Below, piece after piece: positions 1 to 9,005 of a DNA stretch of 64,000 bases. Numbering within the stretch: the stretch's first letter is position 1; every line of letters starts with the position of its first letter. A program made the position numbers and the translations under genes. Under the pieces are notes generated by a model. The model had not been told where the DNA came from. It worked only from the letters and a program-made list of their open reading frames with translations, and did no database searches. Source of the stretch: Nitrobacter hamburgensis X14 (GTDB lineage Bacteria; Pseudomonadota; Alphaproteobacteria; Rhizobiales; Xanthobacteraceae); NCBI RefSeq assembly GCF_000013885.1, contig NC_007964.1, positions 730,001-794,000 on the forward strand, given 5' to 3'.

Positions 1-227
1 CCTGGGCCGGTTCTTTTCTGGATCGGCACGGTGGCATGGGCGTTCGGCGAACGCTCGCATACGCAAGCCGATCCCGCGCGGGCGGAACCTTTTTCTTTCC
101 ATTCCCTCTTAACGGGTGTGAACTTGCCGTACACGCGCTGGTGTGAAACCGTGCGTGTGGGGATCGCGATTGTCCGCATGGGCTCGCGCGAATCCGGCGG
201 CCGCGCAACTACGAGAGGACCAGAGAG

Positions 228-1748
228 ATGGCTGAGGACCAGGCTCCACCGAGTGGACCCGACCTGGCGCAGGGTGTCGATCCCGGCGCTTTCAAGGATG
301 GCAAGCTGGTCGGCCATGTCGGCGATCGGGAGATTCTGCTGATCCGCGACGGGACCGAGATTTTCGCGATCGATGCCCACTGCAGCCACTACCACGGACC
401 GCTCGCCGACGGGCTCGTCGTTGACGGCGCCGTGCGGTGTCCGTGGCATCACGCCTGCTTCGACCTGCGCACCGGCGAGGCGATCCGCGCGCCTGCCTTC
501 AACGCGCTCGACGTCTGGGAGGTCGAGCAGCGCGACGGTCTGATTTTCGTCCGCGGACAACGCGAGCGGCCGGCGGCCAAGGTCGCGAAGCCGGATCATC
601 CCGAAAACATCGTGATCGTCGGCGGCGGCGCGGCCGGTTTTGCGGCCGCCGAAATGCTGCGTCGGCAAGACTACAAAGGCGGCATCGTGATACTGAGCAG
701 CGACGATGCGGCGCCGGTCGACCGGCCGAACCTGTCGAAGGACTATCTCGCCGGTTCCGCGCCCGAGGACTGGCTGCCGCTGCGTCCCGACGATTTCTAT
801 CAGCAGGCCGGCATCGATCTGCGGCTGCGCACCACCGTTACCGCCATCGATCCGAAAGCGCGCCAACTCACGACCACCGGTGGCGGCATCGGTTACGACC
901 GGCTGCTGCTGGCGACCGGCGCCGAGCCGGTCAGGCTTCCGATTCCCGGCGCCAACCTGCCGCACGTCCACACGCTGCGGACACTCGCCGATTGCCGCGC
1001 CATCATCGACGCGGCCAGGACGGCGCAGCGGGCGGTTGTCGTCGGCGCGAGTTTCATTGGCCTCGAGGTCGCGGCGTCGTTGCGCGCCCGCGGGATCGAG
1101 GTCCATGTCGTCGCGCCGGAGTCGCGCCCGATGGAACGCATCCTCGGCGCGGAGATGGGCGATTTCGTCCGCGCGCTGCACGAAGAGCATGGCGTCATCT
1201 TCCACCTTGAGGACACCGTCGCCGCGATCGGCGAGCGGAAGGTGACGCTCGGGAGCGGCGGGTCGCTGGAGGCGGATTTCGTCGTCTTCGGCGTCGGCGT
1301 GAAGCCGCGCCTGGAGCTTGCGGAAAAGGCCGGATTGACGATCGACCGCGGCGTGCTCGTCAACGAGTTTCTGGAAACGAGCGTGCCCGGTATCTATGCG
1401 GCCGGCGACATCGTGCGCTGGCCGGATCCGCATGCCGCGGAAAACATCCGCGTCGAGCACTGGGTGGTGGCGCAGCGTCAGGGACAGGTCGCCGCGCGCA
1501 ACATGCTGGGACACCGCGAAAAGTACGACGCCGTGCCGTTCTTCTGGAGCCAGCACTACGACGTGCCGATCAACTATGTCGGCCACGCGTTGAAGTGGGA
1601 CCAGATCGAGGTCGAGGGCAGCGTCGCGGACCGGGATTGCCTGCTACGCTACAAGCATCAGGGCCGCGTGCTGGCGGTGTCCTCGATCTACCGTGACATC
1701 GACCACCTCAAGGCCGAAGTGGCGATGGAGCGCGCCGTCGCGTCGTAA
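228..1748 (+). CDS. Rieske [2Fe-2S] / FAD-dependent NAD(P)-disulfide oxidoreductase fusion
   Basis: A 506-aa cytosolic flavoprotein of the AIFM3/ferredoxin-reductase type. Residues about 30-125 form a Rieske domain, with CSHYHG and CPWHH supplying the Cys-His pairs that ligate a 2Fe-2S cluster. A first Rossmann motif (VGGGAAG, about residue 130) binds FAD, a second (VVGASFIGLE, about residue 270) binds NAD(P)H, and the AAGD segment near residue 390 is the usual second FAD contact. Such proteins pass electrons from NAD(P)H to an acceptor that cannot be named from sequence. The ATG at 228 is preceded by a GAGAGGAC-rich stretch. It stands alone; the methyltransferase follows about 50 bp downstream. 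Confidence 0.9.
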   Translation: MAEDQAPPSGPDLAQGVDPGAFKDGKLVGHVGDREILLIRDGTEIFAIDAHCSHYHGPLADGLVVDGAVRCPWHHACFDLRTGEAIRAPAFNALDVWEVEQRDGLIFVRGQRERPAAKVAKPDHPENIVIVGGGAAGFAAAEMLRRQDYKGGIVILSSDDAAPVDRPNLSKDYLAGSAPEDWLPLRPDDFYQQAGIDLRLRTTVTAIDPKARQLTTTGGGIGYDRLLLATGAEPVRLPIPGANLPHVHTLRTLADCRAIIDAARTAQRAVVVGASFIGLEVAASLRARGIEVHVVAPESRPMERILGAEMGDFVRALHEEHGVIFHLEDTVAAIGERKVTLGSGGSLEADFVVFGVGVKPRLELAEKAGLTIDRGVLVNEFLETSVPGIYAAGDIVRWPDPHAAENIRVEHWVVAQRQGQVAARNMLGHREKYDAVPFFWSQHYDVPINYVGHALKWDQIEVEGSVADRDCLLRYKHQGRVLAVSSIYRDIDHLKAEVAMERAVAS

Positions 1749-1801
1749 AGGTCCGGCCCGGCCCTGGAAATCGTCGCTCGGCATCGCAGATGGAGCGGGC
1801 C

Positions 1802-2356
1802 ATGAGTGAAGACGTGAGGGATATCAAGTTCGCGCTGTTCGATACTGCGATCGGCGCATGCGGCATCGTCTGGACCGCGCGCGGCATCAAAGCGGTGCAA
1901 TTGCCGCTGTCGGACGAGGACAAGACCCGCACGCGCATCCGTCAGCGCTATGGCAGGCTCGCGGAGGCGATCCCGCCCGCCGGTGTGCAGACCGCGATCG
2001 ACGGCATGATCGCATTGCTTGAGGGCAAGCCGAAGGATTTGTCCGACGTGGTGCTCGACCTCGACGGCGTCTGCGAATTCGATCTCGGCGTTTATGACAT
2101 CGCCCGCACCATTCCGCCGGGCCGGACCATGACCTATGGCGACATCGCCAGACGCCTCGGCGGCGTCGAGCTGTCGCGCGATATCGGTCAGGCGCTCGGC
2201 CGCAATCCGTGTCCGATCGTGGTGCCGTGCCATCGCGTGCTCGCCGCCGGCGACAAGCCGGGAGGCTTCTCTGCCAACGGCGGCGTTGCTACCAAGCTGA
2301 AAATGCTCGCCATCGAGGGCGCGGCCGTCAATCACACGCCGAGCTTGTTCGACTGA
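1802..2356 (+). CDS. ogt: methylated-DNA--[protein]-cysteine S-methyltransferase
   Basis: A 184-aa O6-alkylguanine-DNA alkyltransferase, which transfers a methyl group from damaged guanine to its own cysteine. The suicide active site is PCHRV (IVVPCHRVLAAG), preceded by the helix-turn-helix region with TMTYGDIARRLG. Length matches the Ogt/MGMT family. The ATG at 1802 has GGAG six bases upstream (1792-1795); an in-frame ATG at 1790 overlaps that ribosome-binding site, so 1802 is preferred. The symbol ogt is by family; a paralogue elsewhere in the genome could equally carry it. Confidence 0.88.
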   Translation: MSEDVRDIKFALFDTAIGACGIVWTARGIKAVQLPLSDEDKTRTRIRQRYGRLAEAIPPAGVQTAIDGMIALLEGKPKDLSDVVLDLDGVCEFDLGVYDIARTIPPGRTMTYGDIARRLGGVELSRDIGQALGRNPCPIVVPCHRVLAAGDKPGGFSANGGVATKLKMLAIEGAAVNHTPSLFD

Positions 2357-2460
2357 CCGTGTTCGCGCAAAGCGGATACCAGTTCCGGCTTGCGAACCTG
2401 GCGGGTTATGGCCCGGCCGCCGATGCCTCATTGCCGCCGCCGTGGTAGGGTGCTGTTTTA

Positions 2461-2563
2461 CAGCGTTTTCGAGCGAAGTGGGTACCGGTTCGCGTGAAGA
2501 AAACGCGTTAGAACAAAAAGCTGGAGCCCGGCTTTGGTTCCATCAAAGCCGGAATGGCTCCAG
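2461..2563 (+). repeat. family A dispersed palindromic repeat, copy 1
   Basis: A variant copy of an element seen six times in the window: a first hairpin (GCGTTTTC / GAAAACGC arms) then a second longer hairpin (here TGGAGCC..GGCTCCA outer arms, GGCTTTG/CAAAGCC inner arms). The arm sequence differs from other copies, but both arms changed together, so the fold is conserved. It lies between the methyltransferase and the TIGR02302 gene and is read through by the longest open frame. Confidence 0.8.
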
Positions 2564-2579
2564 CAGCCCGGAGAGTGAG

Positions 2580-5114
2580 TTGAGCGGCGCAACCCCAGAT
2601 CCATCCAGTCAGGACCGCGGCCGGCGTGCGGCGGCAGGGCCTGGACTGACGCAAGCCTTGCGGCGCGCAAGATGGGCGATCGCGTGGGAAAGGGTCTGGC
2701 CGCATCTGGCGCGGCTCCTCAGTGTCGCGGGGCTGTTTCTGGCCGTATCCTGGGCCGGCCTGTGGCTTGTGCTGCCGGCGGCGGGACGCGCCGTTGCCCT
2801 TGCTGCATTTGTCCTGCTGGCGCTGGCCGTTCTGTTGCCGCTCGTCTGGTTTCGCTGGCCCAGCCGCGAGGAGGGGCTGAGCCGGCTCGACCGCAGCGCC
2901 GGCACGCGTCATCGTCCGGTGACCGCGCTTGCCGACACGCTGGCGACCCGGGATCCGGTCGCGCTGGCGTTGTGGCAGGCGCAGCGCGCGCGCACGCTGG
3001 CCTCGATCAGACGTATTCGCGCCGGACTGCCGTCGCCGCGGTTGGTGATGCATGACCGCTGGGCGCTGCGCGCGCTGGTGATGGTGCTGATGGTCGCAAC
3101 CTTTATCGCCGCTGGCGGCGAACGAACCGAGCGGGTGGCCGCCGCGTTCGACTGGAACGGTGTGCTGGCGTCGGCCAATGTCAGGGTCGATGCCTGGGTT
3201 GCGCCGCCGCCGTATACCGGCAAGCCCCCGATCATCCTGTCGGCGACCAACAAGGATGCTGCGTCATCCGATACCGCGGCGCTCCCGGTGCCCGCGGGCA
3301 GCACGCTGATCGTTCGCTCGAGCGGAGGCCGCCTCGACGTCGCGGTCGGCGGCGGCGTGACTGAATCGGCTTCGGCCGACAAGCCTCCGGAAGGCACCAA
3401 CGAGCGGCATTTCACCATTGCAACGGATGGCACGGCCCGTGTGCGTGCGCCGTCGGGGCAACCGCAATGGACATTCAGCGCGGTTCCCGATCGCGCCCCG
3501 GCCATATCGCTGGCGAAGCATCCGGAACGTCAGGCGCGCGGATCGTTGCAGTTGTCCTATCGCATGGAGGACGACTACGGCGTGACCGAAGCCCATGCGG
3601 TCTTTTCGACCCGAACCGAATCCGCTGCAAAGGACGGTGCGACTGCGCGTCCGCTGTTCGACGCGCCGCAATTCGCGCTGGTGCTGCCGAATGCGCGAAC
3701 CCGCAACGGGGTCGGGCAGATCGTCAAGGATCTGAGCGAGAGTCCCTATGCCGGCGCCGATGTGACGTTGACGCTGACCGCGCGCGACGACGCCGGGAAC
3801 GAGGGACGCAGCGAGCCGTTCGACATGCGCCTGCCGGAACGCGTATTCACCAAACCGCTTGCGCGCGCGCTGATCGAGCAGCGCCGTATTCTGGCGCTGG
3901 ACGCCAATCAAAACGCCCCGGTCTATACCGCGCTCGATGCCCTCCTGATCGCGCCGGAGGTGTTTACTCCCAAGGTGGGCGAATATCTCGGTCTTCACAG
4001 CGTGACCAGGCAGCTTGAGGAGGCACGCACCGACGCGCAGTTGCGCGAGGTGGTCGCCAGTCTTTGGGCGCTCGCTGTCAGCATCGAGGATGGCAATATC
4101 ACCGACGTCGAAAAGGCGCTGCGTGCGGCGCAGGACGCGCTGAAGGATGCATTGGAACGCGGCGCGAGCGACGAGGAGATCAAGAAGCTCACCGAGAATC
4201 TGCGCGCGGCGCTGGACAAGTACCTGCAGCAGCTGGCCGAACAGATGCGCAACGATCCGCAGCAACTGGCGCGTCCGCTCGATCGCAACACAAAGGTTAT
4301 GCGCCCGCAGGACCTCGACAACATGATCGAGCGCATGGAGCGCCTGTCGCGCTCCGGCGACAAGGACGCCGCCAGGCAGTTGTTGGATCAGTTGCAGCAG
4401 ATGCTCGAGAACCTGCAGATGGCGCAGCCGGGCCAAAGCCAGGACGGCGACATGCAGCAGTCGCTGAACGAACTCGGCGACATGATCCGCAAGCAGCAGC
4501 AGTTGCGCGACAGGACCTACAAGCAGGGTCAGGATTTGCCTCGCGATCACGACCGCGAGCGCGACGGCCAGAAAGCCATGGGTGACCTGCAGCAGGATCA
4601 GCAGGCGCTGCACGACAGGCTCAGGACATTGCAGCAGGAACTCGCCAAACGCGGAATGGGGCCGAGCCAGCGTGGCCGGCAGGGGCAGGAGGCCGGTCAG
4701 GAGGACGGCGGGGACGGTCTCGGTCAGGCCGATTCCGCCATGGGCGAGGCCGACGGTCGGCTTGGCGAAGGCAATGCCGATGACGCCGTCGACGCCCAAG
4801 GCCGGGCGCTTGAGGCGTTGCGCAAGGGCGCCAGGAGCCTTGCCGAAGCCATGCAGCAAAGCGAGGGTGACGGGCAGGCTGAGGATGGTCCGGGCAGCCA
4901 GGCTGGCCGGCAGAACGGCGGCAATCAGACCGACCCGCTGGGGCGGCCGCTGCATGGCCGGGAATTCGGCAATGATTCGAGCGTCAGGATTCCCGGCGAA
5001 ATCGACGTGCAGCGGGTCCGCCGCATTCTCGAAGAGTTGCGCCGCCGCCTCGCCGATCCGTCACGGCCGAAGGTCGAACTCGATTACATCGAGCGGCTGC
5101 TCAAGGATTACTGA
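2580..5114 (+). CDS. TIGR02302 family (DUF4175) large membrane protein
   Basis: An inner-membrane protein of about 844 aa with unknown function, conserved in Rhizobiales. Two hydrophobic segments lie near the N-terminus and a third around residue 155. A large soluble, probably periplasmic region follows, then a long Gln/Glu/Arg-rich helical region with many QQ and LQQ repeats (coiled coil) and a glycine-rich tail. The open frame reaches back to 2442, but that part translates repeat copy 1. The TTG at 2580 has GGAG at 2570-2573 with six-base spacing and removes the repeat, so I choose it. No operon partner is evident. Confidence 0.82.
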   Translation: MSGATPDPSSQDRGRRAAAGPGLTQALRRARWAIAWERVWPHLARLLSVAGLFLAVSWAGLWLVLPAAGRAVALAAFVLLALAVLLPLVWFRWPSREEGLSRLDRSAGTRHRPVTALADTLATRDPVALALWQAQRARTLASIRRIRAGLPSPRLVMHDRWALRALVMVLMVATFIAAGGERTERVAAAFDWNGVLASANVRVDAWVAPPPYTGKPPIILSATNKDAASSDTAALPVPAGSTLIVRSSGGRLDVAVGGGVTESASADKPPEGTNERHFTIATDGTARVRAPSGQPQWTFSAVPDRAPAISLAKHPERQARGSLQLSYRMEDDYGVTEAHAVFSTRTESAAKDGATARPLFDAPQFALVLPNARTRNGVGQIVKDLSESPYAGADVTLTLTARDDAGNEGRSEPFDMRLPERVFTKPLARALIEQRRILALDANQNAPVYTALDALLIAPEVFTPKVGEYLGLHSVTRQLEEARTDAQLREVVASLWALAVSIEDGNITDVEKALRAAQDALKDALERGASDEEIKKLTENLRAALDKYLQQLAEQMRNDPQQLARPLDRNTKVMRPQDLDNMIERMERLSRSGDKDAARQLLDQLQQMLENLQMAQPGQSQDGDMQQSLNELGDMIRKQQQLRDRTYKQGQDLPRDHDRERDGQKAMGDLQQDQQALHDRLRTLQQELAKRGMGPSQRGRQGQEAGQEDGGDGLGQADSAMGEADGRLGEGNADDAVDAQGRALEALRKGARSLAEAMQQSEGDGQAEDGPGSQAGRQNGGNQTDPLGRPLHGREFGNDSSVRIPGEIDVQRVRRILEELRRRLADPSRPKVELDYIERLLKDY

Positions 5115-5122
5115 TCGTCCCG

Positions 5123-5506
5123 TTAACGCTTGTCCATCTGGCGTGCCCTCAGCGCGCCGGCGACGGCGGCGCGGATATCGGCCACCGAAAACGGCTTGGT
5201 GACGACGTCGTGGACGATGGCGTTGAGACCGGACGCGCGCTCGCGCTGATCGGCGAAGCCCGTCATCAGCAGGATGACCAGGTCGGGGAAATCGCGCGCC
5301 GCCGCTAGCGCCAGTGCGATGCCGTCCATGATCGGCATCTTGATGTCGGTGAGCAGCAGATCGAAGCCGCGCGCGTCGCCGGTCAAAATATCCAGCGCTT
5401 CGGCGCCGTCAGCCGCGGTCACCGTCTCGTGGCCGTCCATGGCGACGGCGCGGGCCACCAGCGACCGCATCGAGTCCTCGTCGTCGGCGATCAGAACACG
5501 GGCCAC
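5123..5506 (-). CDS. single-domain response regulator (CheY-like receiver)
   Basis: A 127-aa stand-alone receiver domain. It has the acidic pair (ADDED), phosphoacceptor Asp in LLLTDIKMP near residue 53, the conserved Thr in LLMTGFAD, and Lys in VTKPFS. With no output domain it must act through protein contacts. Rhizobiales homologues are sometimes named CpdR, the ClpXP-targeting cell-cycle regulator, but the sequence does not decide this, so no symbol is given. Its start lies 3 bp from the end of the upstream zinc-ribbon gene, so they are probably co-transcribed. Confidence 0.88.
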   Translation of the reverse strand: MARVLIADDEDSMRSLVARAVAMDGHETVTAADGAEALDILTGDARGFDLLLTDIKMPIMDGIALALAAARDFPDLVILLMTGFADQRERASGLNAIVHDVVTKPFSVADIRAAVAGALRARQMDKR

Positions 5507-5509
5507 GAG

Positions 5510-6364
5510 TTACGCTCCGCCTCCCGCGGCAAGGTCCTGCCGATTGAAGAAACGAACATCGATACTGCGGCCCTCCGGTGGCGGGGATGCCAGCCGTGTA
5601 CGGAACCAGGCGCTCTCGCCGGGCTTGAGCGCGGGCTGCTCGAGCACCGCGTTCCACGCGTAAATCTCCGTGTCGTGCGCGTCGCGGACGCTGAAGCGCA
5701 GACGCGGCAGTTCGACCGGCTTGCGGGTTTGCGCGACGATCATGCCTTCGATCACCAGCACCGGCTTGCCGTCGACGGTTTCGGTCGACATCTTGACGTC
5801 CTTGAACGCCAATCCACGCAAGTTTACCTCCAGCCCGGCCAGCCGATAGAATATTGCGGTTTGCGGCAGCAGCCGCACGATCTCGGCGCGCCAGATGATC
5901 AGGGCCAGCACCACGGCGGCCATCGCGACGCAGACTGTGTTCAGATTGACCGCAGGCAGGCGCAGCGCGAATGAGGGCTTGAGCCGGGCGCCGAGCCGCG
6001 AGGTGGCGGTCGAGCGCGGACGCTTGTCGTCCTGAGGCGTATTGTCCTGTTGTGCCGGCGTCGTCCCGGTGCCGGAGAGATCCTGCTGCAAGCCTCCGAG
6101 TTCTGGGGATTGCGGCAGTTCGCTGGCGATAGGCGGGCTGTCGATGGAGGGGATGTCGCTGGTCTGCGGCGGATAATTCCATTCCGCCGCGTCCGCTTCC
6201 GCTTCCGCCATCGAAGGGACGCGTACCTCGGTGACGGCAATATTTTCAGGCATCGCCCGCCAGGTTTCCTTGCAGCGCGCGCAGCGGACGGTACGGCCCG
6301 CTTCGCCGAAACTTGCGGAATCGACCGCATAGGATGTCGTACAATGAGGGCAGACGATGTGCAT
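5510..6364 (-). CDS. MJ0042-type zinc-ribbon membrane protein
   Basis: A 284-aa protein beginning with an MJ0042 zinc ribbon: CPHC near residue 5 and CARC near residue 28 supply four cysteines. A Pro/Ser/Thr-rich linker, one transmembrane segment near residue 140 (VCVAMAAVVLALIIW) and a C-terminal DUF3426-like domain follow. A much longer open frame extends to 7843 across ftsE/ftsX, but the zinc ribbon fixes the true start. Function is unknown; it is likely an inner-membrane protein with a cytosolic metal-binding head. It is divergent from ftsE, sharing a 180-bp intergenic region. Confidence 0.82.
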   Translation of the reverse strand: MHIVCPHCTTSYAVDSASFGEAGRTVRCARCKETWRAMPENIAVTEVRVPSMAEAEADAAEWNYPPQTSDIPSIDSPPIASELPQSPELGGLQQDLSGTGTTPAQQDNTPQDDKRPRSTATSRLGARLKPSFALRLPAVNLNTVCVAMAAVVLALIIWRAEIVRLLPQTAIFYRLAGLEVNLRGLAFKDVKMSTETVDGKPVLVIEGMIVAQTRKPVELPRLRFSVRDAHDTEIYAWNAVLEQPALKPGESAWFRTRLASPPPEGRSIDVRFFNRQDLAAGGGA

Positions 6365-6544
6365 GGACGACTCGCCGGAATAACGCTGTCCGGAGTCTAT
6401 GCGCCGACCGTTAACGAATCGGAAACCATAACCGACGCACAACGGGATCGATCGAGGGCTGCCGTTCCGAAAAAGACCGCGGAGACGCGCAAGTCCGGGG
6501 TGACGCCGTCTGTCCGGTCCCGCGTCCATCGAACGGAGCCAGGC

Positions 6545-7204
6545 TTGATCCGGTTCGAAAATGTCGGCTTGCGCTACGGGCTCGGCCCGGAGATTTTGCG
6601 CGACCTCAGCTTTCAGATTCCCGCCCATTCGTTCCAGTTCCTCACAGGCCCGTCCGGTGCCGGAAAAACCTCCCTGCTGCGGCTGTTGTTTCTGTCGCTG
6701 CGGCCGACGCGGGGGCTGGTCAACCTGTTCGGTCAGGACGTCTCGTTGCTGGACAAGGACGCGATCGCCGATCTGCGCCAGCGTATCGGCATCGTGCTGC
6801 AGGACTTTCGCTTGCTCGATCACATGACCACCTACGAGAACGTCGCATTGCCGTTCCGGGTGATGGGGCGCGATGAGTCGACCTACCGGCGCGAAGTGAT
6901 CGATCTTCTGAAATGGGTCGGTCTCGGCGAGCGCATGGATGCGCTGCCGCCGATCCTGTCCGGCGGCGAGAAGCAGCGCGCGGCGATCGCCCGCGCGGTG
7001 ATCGCGCGCCCGCAGCTTCTGCTGGCGGACGAGCCGACCGGCAACGTCGATCCGACGCTCGGCCGGCGGTTGCTGCGGTTGTTCATCGAGTTGAACAAAA
7101 CCGGCACCGCGGTCATCATCGCCACCCACGACATCACGCTGATGGACCAGTATGACGCGCGGCGGCTGGTGCTGCATCAGGGACGGCTGCACATCTATGA
7201 GTAA
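6545..7204 (+). CDS. ftsE: cell division ATP-binding protein FtsE
   Basis: A 219-aa ABC ATPase that with FtsX couples septal-ring assembly to activation of peptidoglycan hydrolases. Walker A is GPSGAGKT (about residue 36), the signature is LSGGEKQR, and Walker B is LLLADEPTGN followed by the ATHD switch histidine. The open frame extends upstream to 6050, but homology starts at LIRFENV. The TTG at 6545 has GGAG at 6535-6538 and gives the normal family length. The stop overlaps the ATG of ftsX, indicating translational coupling. Confidence 0.93.
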   Translation: MIRFENVGLRYGLGPEILRDLSFQIPAHSFQFLTGPSGAGKTSLLRLLFLSLRPTRGLVNLFGQDVSLLDKDAIADLRQRIGIVLQDFRLLDHMTTYENVALPFRVMGRDESTYRREVIDLLKWVGLGERMDALPPILSGGEKQRAAIARAVIARPQLLLADEPTGNVDPTLGRRLLRLFIELNKTGTAVIIATHDITLMDQYDARRLVLHQGRLHIYE

Positions 7205-8168
7205 CGCGGGCGACGACCACGGTGTTCTGATGGATCTCGGGCGCGAACGCCCGCAGGTGCCGGCCCGCGCGCGCAACATGTCGCCGATCGTGCCGCGCGC
7301 CTCGATCGCGGGCCGCGCGCTGGTGGCCGTCGTTGCCATCATGACCTTTCTGGCCTCGATCACGACCGGGGCGGTGCTGTTGGTCAGCGCCTCTGCCGCG
7401 GACTGGCAGTCGGAGGTCGCGAGCGAAATCACCATCCAGGTGCGTCCTGTCGCCGGGCGCGACATCGAGCGCGACGTCACCGCGGTCGCCGGCGCGATGC
7501 GCGCGGAGCCGGGTATCCTCGACGTCAGGCCGTACACCAGGGAGGAGTCCGCCAAGCTGCTGGAGCCGTGGCTCGGCAGCGGTCTGTCGCTCGACGATCT
7601 GCCGGTGCCGCGCATGATCGTGGCTCGCGCCGCGCCGGGAACCAGGCTCGACCTGGAAGGGCTTCGCAGCCGTGTGACGCAACTGGCGCCATCGGCCAGC
7701 GTGGACGACCATCGGGCCTGGATCGACCGGATGCGATCGATGACCGGCGCGACGGTGTTCGCCGGGATCGGTGTCCTTGCCCTGGTTATCATTGCGACCA
7801 TTATCTCGGTATCCTTCGCAACCCGGGGCGCGATGGCGGCCAATCGCCCGATCGTCGAGGTGCTGCATTTCGTCGGCGCGAGCGATCGCTACATCGCCAA
7901 TCGCTTTCTGCGGCATTTCCTGCGGCTCGGGCTGAAGGGCGGCGTGATCGGCTGCGTCGCCGCGATGCTGATGTTCGGGTTCTCCGAATCGATCGCCAGT
8001 TGGTTCTCCGGAACGCCGGTCGGGGATCAGTTCGCGGCGCTGCTGGGCACATTCTCGCTGCGTCCCTCCGGCTATCTCGTGCTGGCGGCGCAGACGGTCC
8101 TGATCGCGGCGATCACTGCCTTCGCCTCCCGCCGCACCTTGTTTGCGACGCTGGACGATATCGACTGA
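7197..8168 (+). CDS. ftsX: cell division protein FtsX
   Basis: A 323-aa polytopic inner-membrane partner of FtsE. After a cytosolic N-terminus it has a transmembrane segment near residue 40-65, a periplasmic extracellular-loop domain (about 70-180) that in the family contacts hydrolase activators, then three more transmembrane helices. The ATG at 7197 overlaps the last codons of ftsE, and an earlier in-frame start at 7152 would lie deeper inside ftsE. Arrangement and length match alphaproteobacterial FtsX. Confidence 0.92.
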   Translation: MSNAGDDHGVLMDLGRERPQVPARARNMSPIVPRASIAGRALVAVVAIMTFLASITTGAVLLVSASAADWQSEVASEITIQVRPVAGRDIERDVTAVAGAMRAEPGILDVRPYTREESAKLLEPWLGSGLSLDDLPVPRMIVARAAPGTRLDLEGLRSRVTQLAPSASVDDHRAWIDRMRSMTGATVFAGIGVLALVIIATIISVSFATRGAMAANRPIVEVLHFVGASDRYIANRFLRHFLRLGLKGGVIGCVAAMLMFGFSESIASWFSGTPVGDQFAALLGTFSLRPSGYLVLAAQTVLIAAITAFASRRTLFATLDDID

Positions 8169-8263
8169 GCGGCTGTTTCCGGCCTCCCGCCTTTCCCGGT
8201 GCGGCCGGATTCCACTTCGCCCCGAAACGCACTAAACTCGGGTGGACCAGGAACATCGAACGG

Positions 8264-8980
8264 ATGAGTGAACAAGCCCGTCATGACAAGCCGGAAACCT
8301 CGCGCCGGGCGCCGGCGCGGCGTCGCGCCACGTTGCTCGCGGCCGTGGTTGCCGCCGCCGGGATCGGCTTTGTCGGAGCGGCGGTGGGTTTCGTCGGATT
8401 TCTGTCGCAACTGCGCGGGGTCGAGACCAAGCCCGCCAGCAATGCCGACGGCATCGTTGTGCTAACCGGCGGATCGTCGCGGATTTCCGACGCGGTCGAG
8501 CTGCTGGCCGGCGGCTACGGCAAGCGGCTGCTGATCTCGGGAGTCCATCCGACCAACGGGGTCAGCGACATTTCACGCTCGTTGCCGGACAACCAGCGGC
8601 TATTAACCTGCTGCGTGGATCTCGATCGCTCGGCGGTCAACACCCGGAGCAACGCCAGCGAGACGCGGCGCTGGGTCGACGAGCAAGGCTTCCGCTCGCT
8701 GATCGTGGTGACCTCGAACTATCATATGCCCCGCGCCATCGTCGAATTATCGTACGCGATGCCGGACATCACCCTGATTCCGTTTGCGGTGATCGGCGAC
8801 AAGTGGCGCGAAGAGCCGTGGTGGACGAGTGGCGCGACCTTGCGGCTCTTGCTATCGGAGTATGCCAAATATCTCGCCGCGGAGGTGCGGGTCCGCCTGG
8901 CCTATCTTGGCCTGGAACTCGCCCCCGAGATCGGCGATCAGCCGACCGGATCGGTCGAGCCGCGACGGCCGGGGTCGTGA
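8264..8980 (+). CDS. YdcF/ElyC-type DUF218 membrane protein
   Basis: A 238-aa protein with a basic N-terminus, one transmembrane anchor (about residue 27-50) and a DUF218 domain. Family motifs are IVVLTGGSSRISDAVELL, LLISGV, and VVTSNYHMPRA. ElyC/YdcF members act in envelope or peptidoglycan-precursor metabolism; the substrate is not known here. The ATG at 8264 follows ftsX by 95 bp on the same strand, and the acyltransferase gene begins 25 bp after its stop, so ftsEX-ydcF-plsC may be one envelope-biogenesis transcript. Confidence 0.85.
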   Translation: MSEQARHDKPETSRRAPARRRATLLAAVVAAAGIGFVGAAVGFVGFLSQLRGVETKPASNADGIVVLTGGSSRISDAVELLAGGYGKRLLISGVHPTNGVSDISRSLPDNQRLLTCCVDLDRSAVNTRSNASETRRWVDEQGFRSLIVVTSNYHMPRAIVELSYAMPDITLIPFAVIGDKWREEPWWTSGATLRLLLSEYAKYLAAEVRVRLAYLGLELAPEIGDQPTGSVEPRRPGS

Positions 8981-9005
8981 CCTGCGCCACGGAATTGGAT
9001 TTTCG

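Noticed and set aside
3264..4955. A 563-codon minus-strand open frame inside the TIGR02302 gene
   Set aside because: Leu/Arg/Gln/His-rich composition is what the complement of a GC-rich gene gives; no motif found.
6365..7843. Upstream extension of the zinc-ribbon gene's open frame on the minus strand
   Set aside because: It runs antisense through ftsE and ftsX; the zinc ribbon at the 6364 start defines the true N-terminus.
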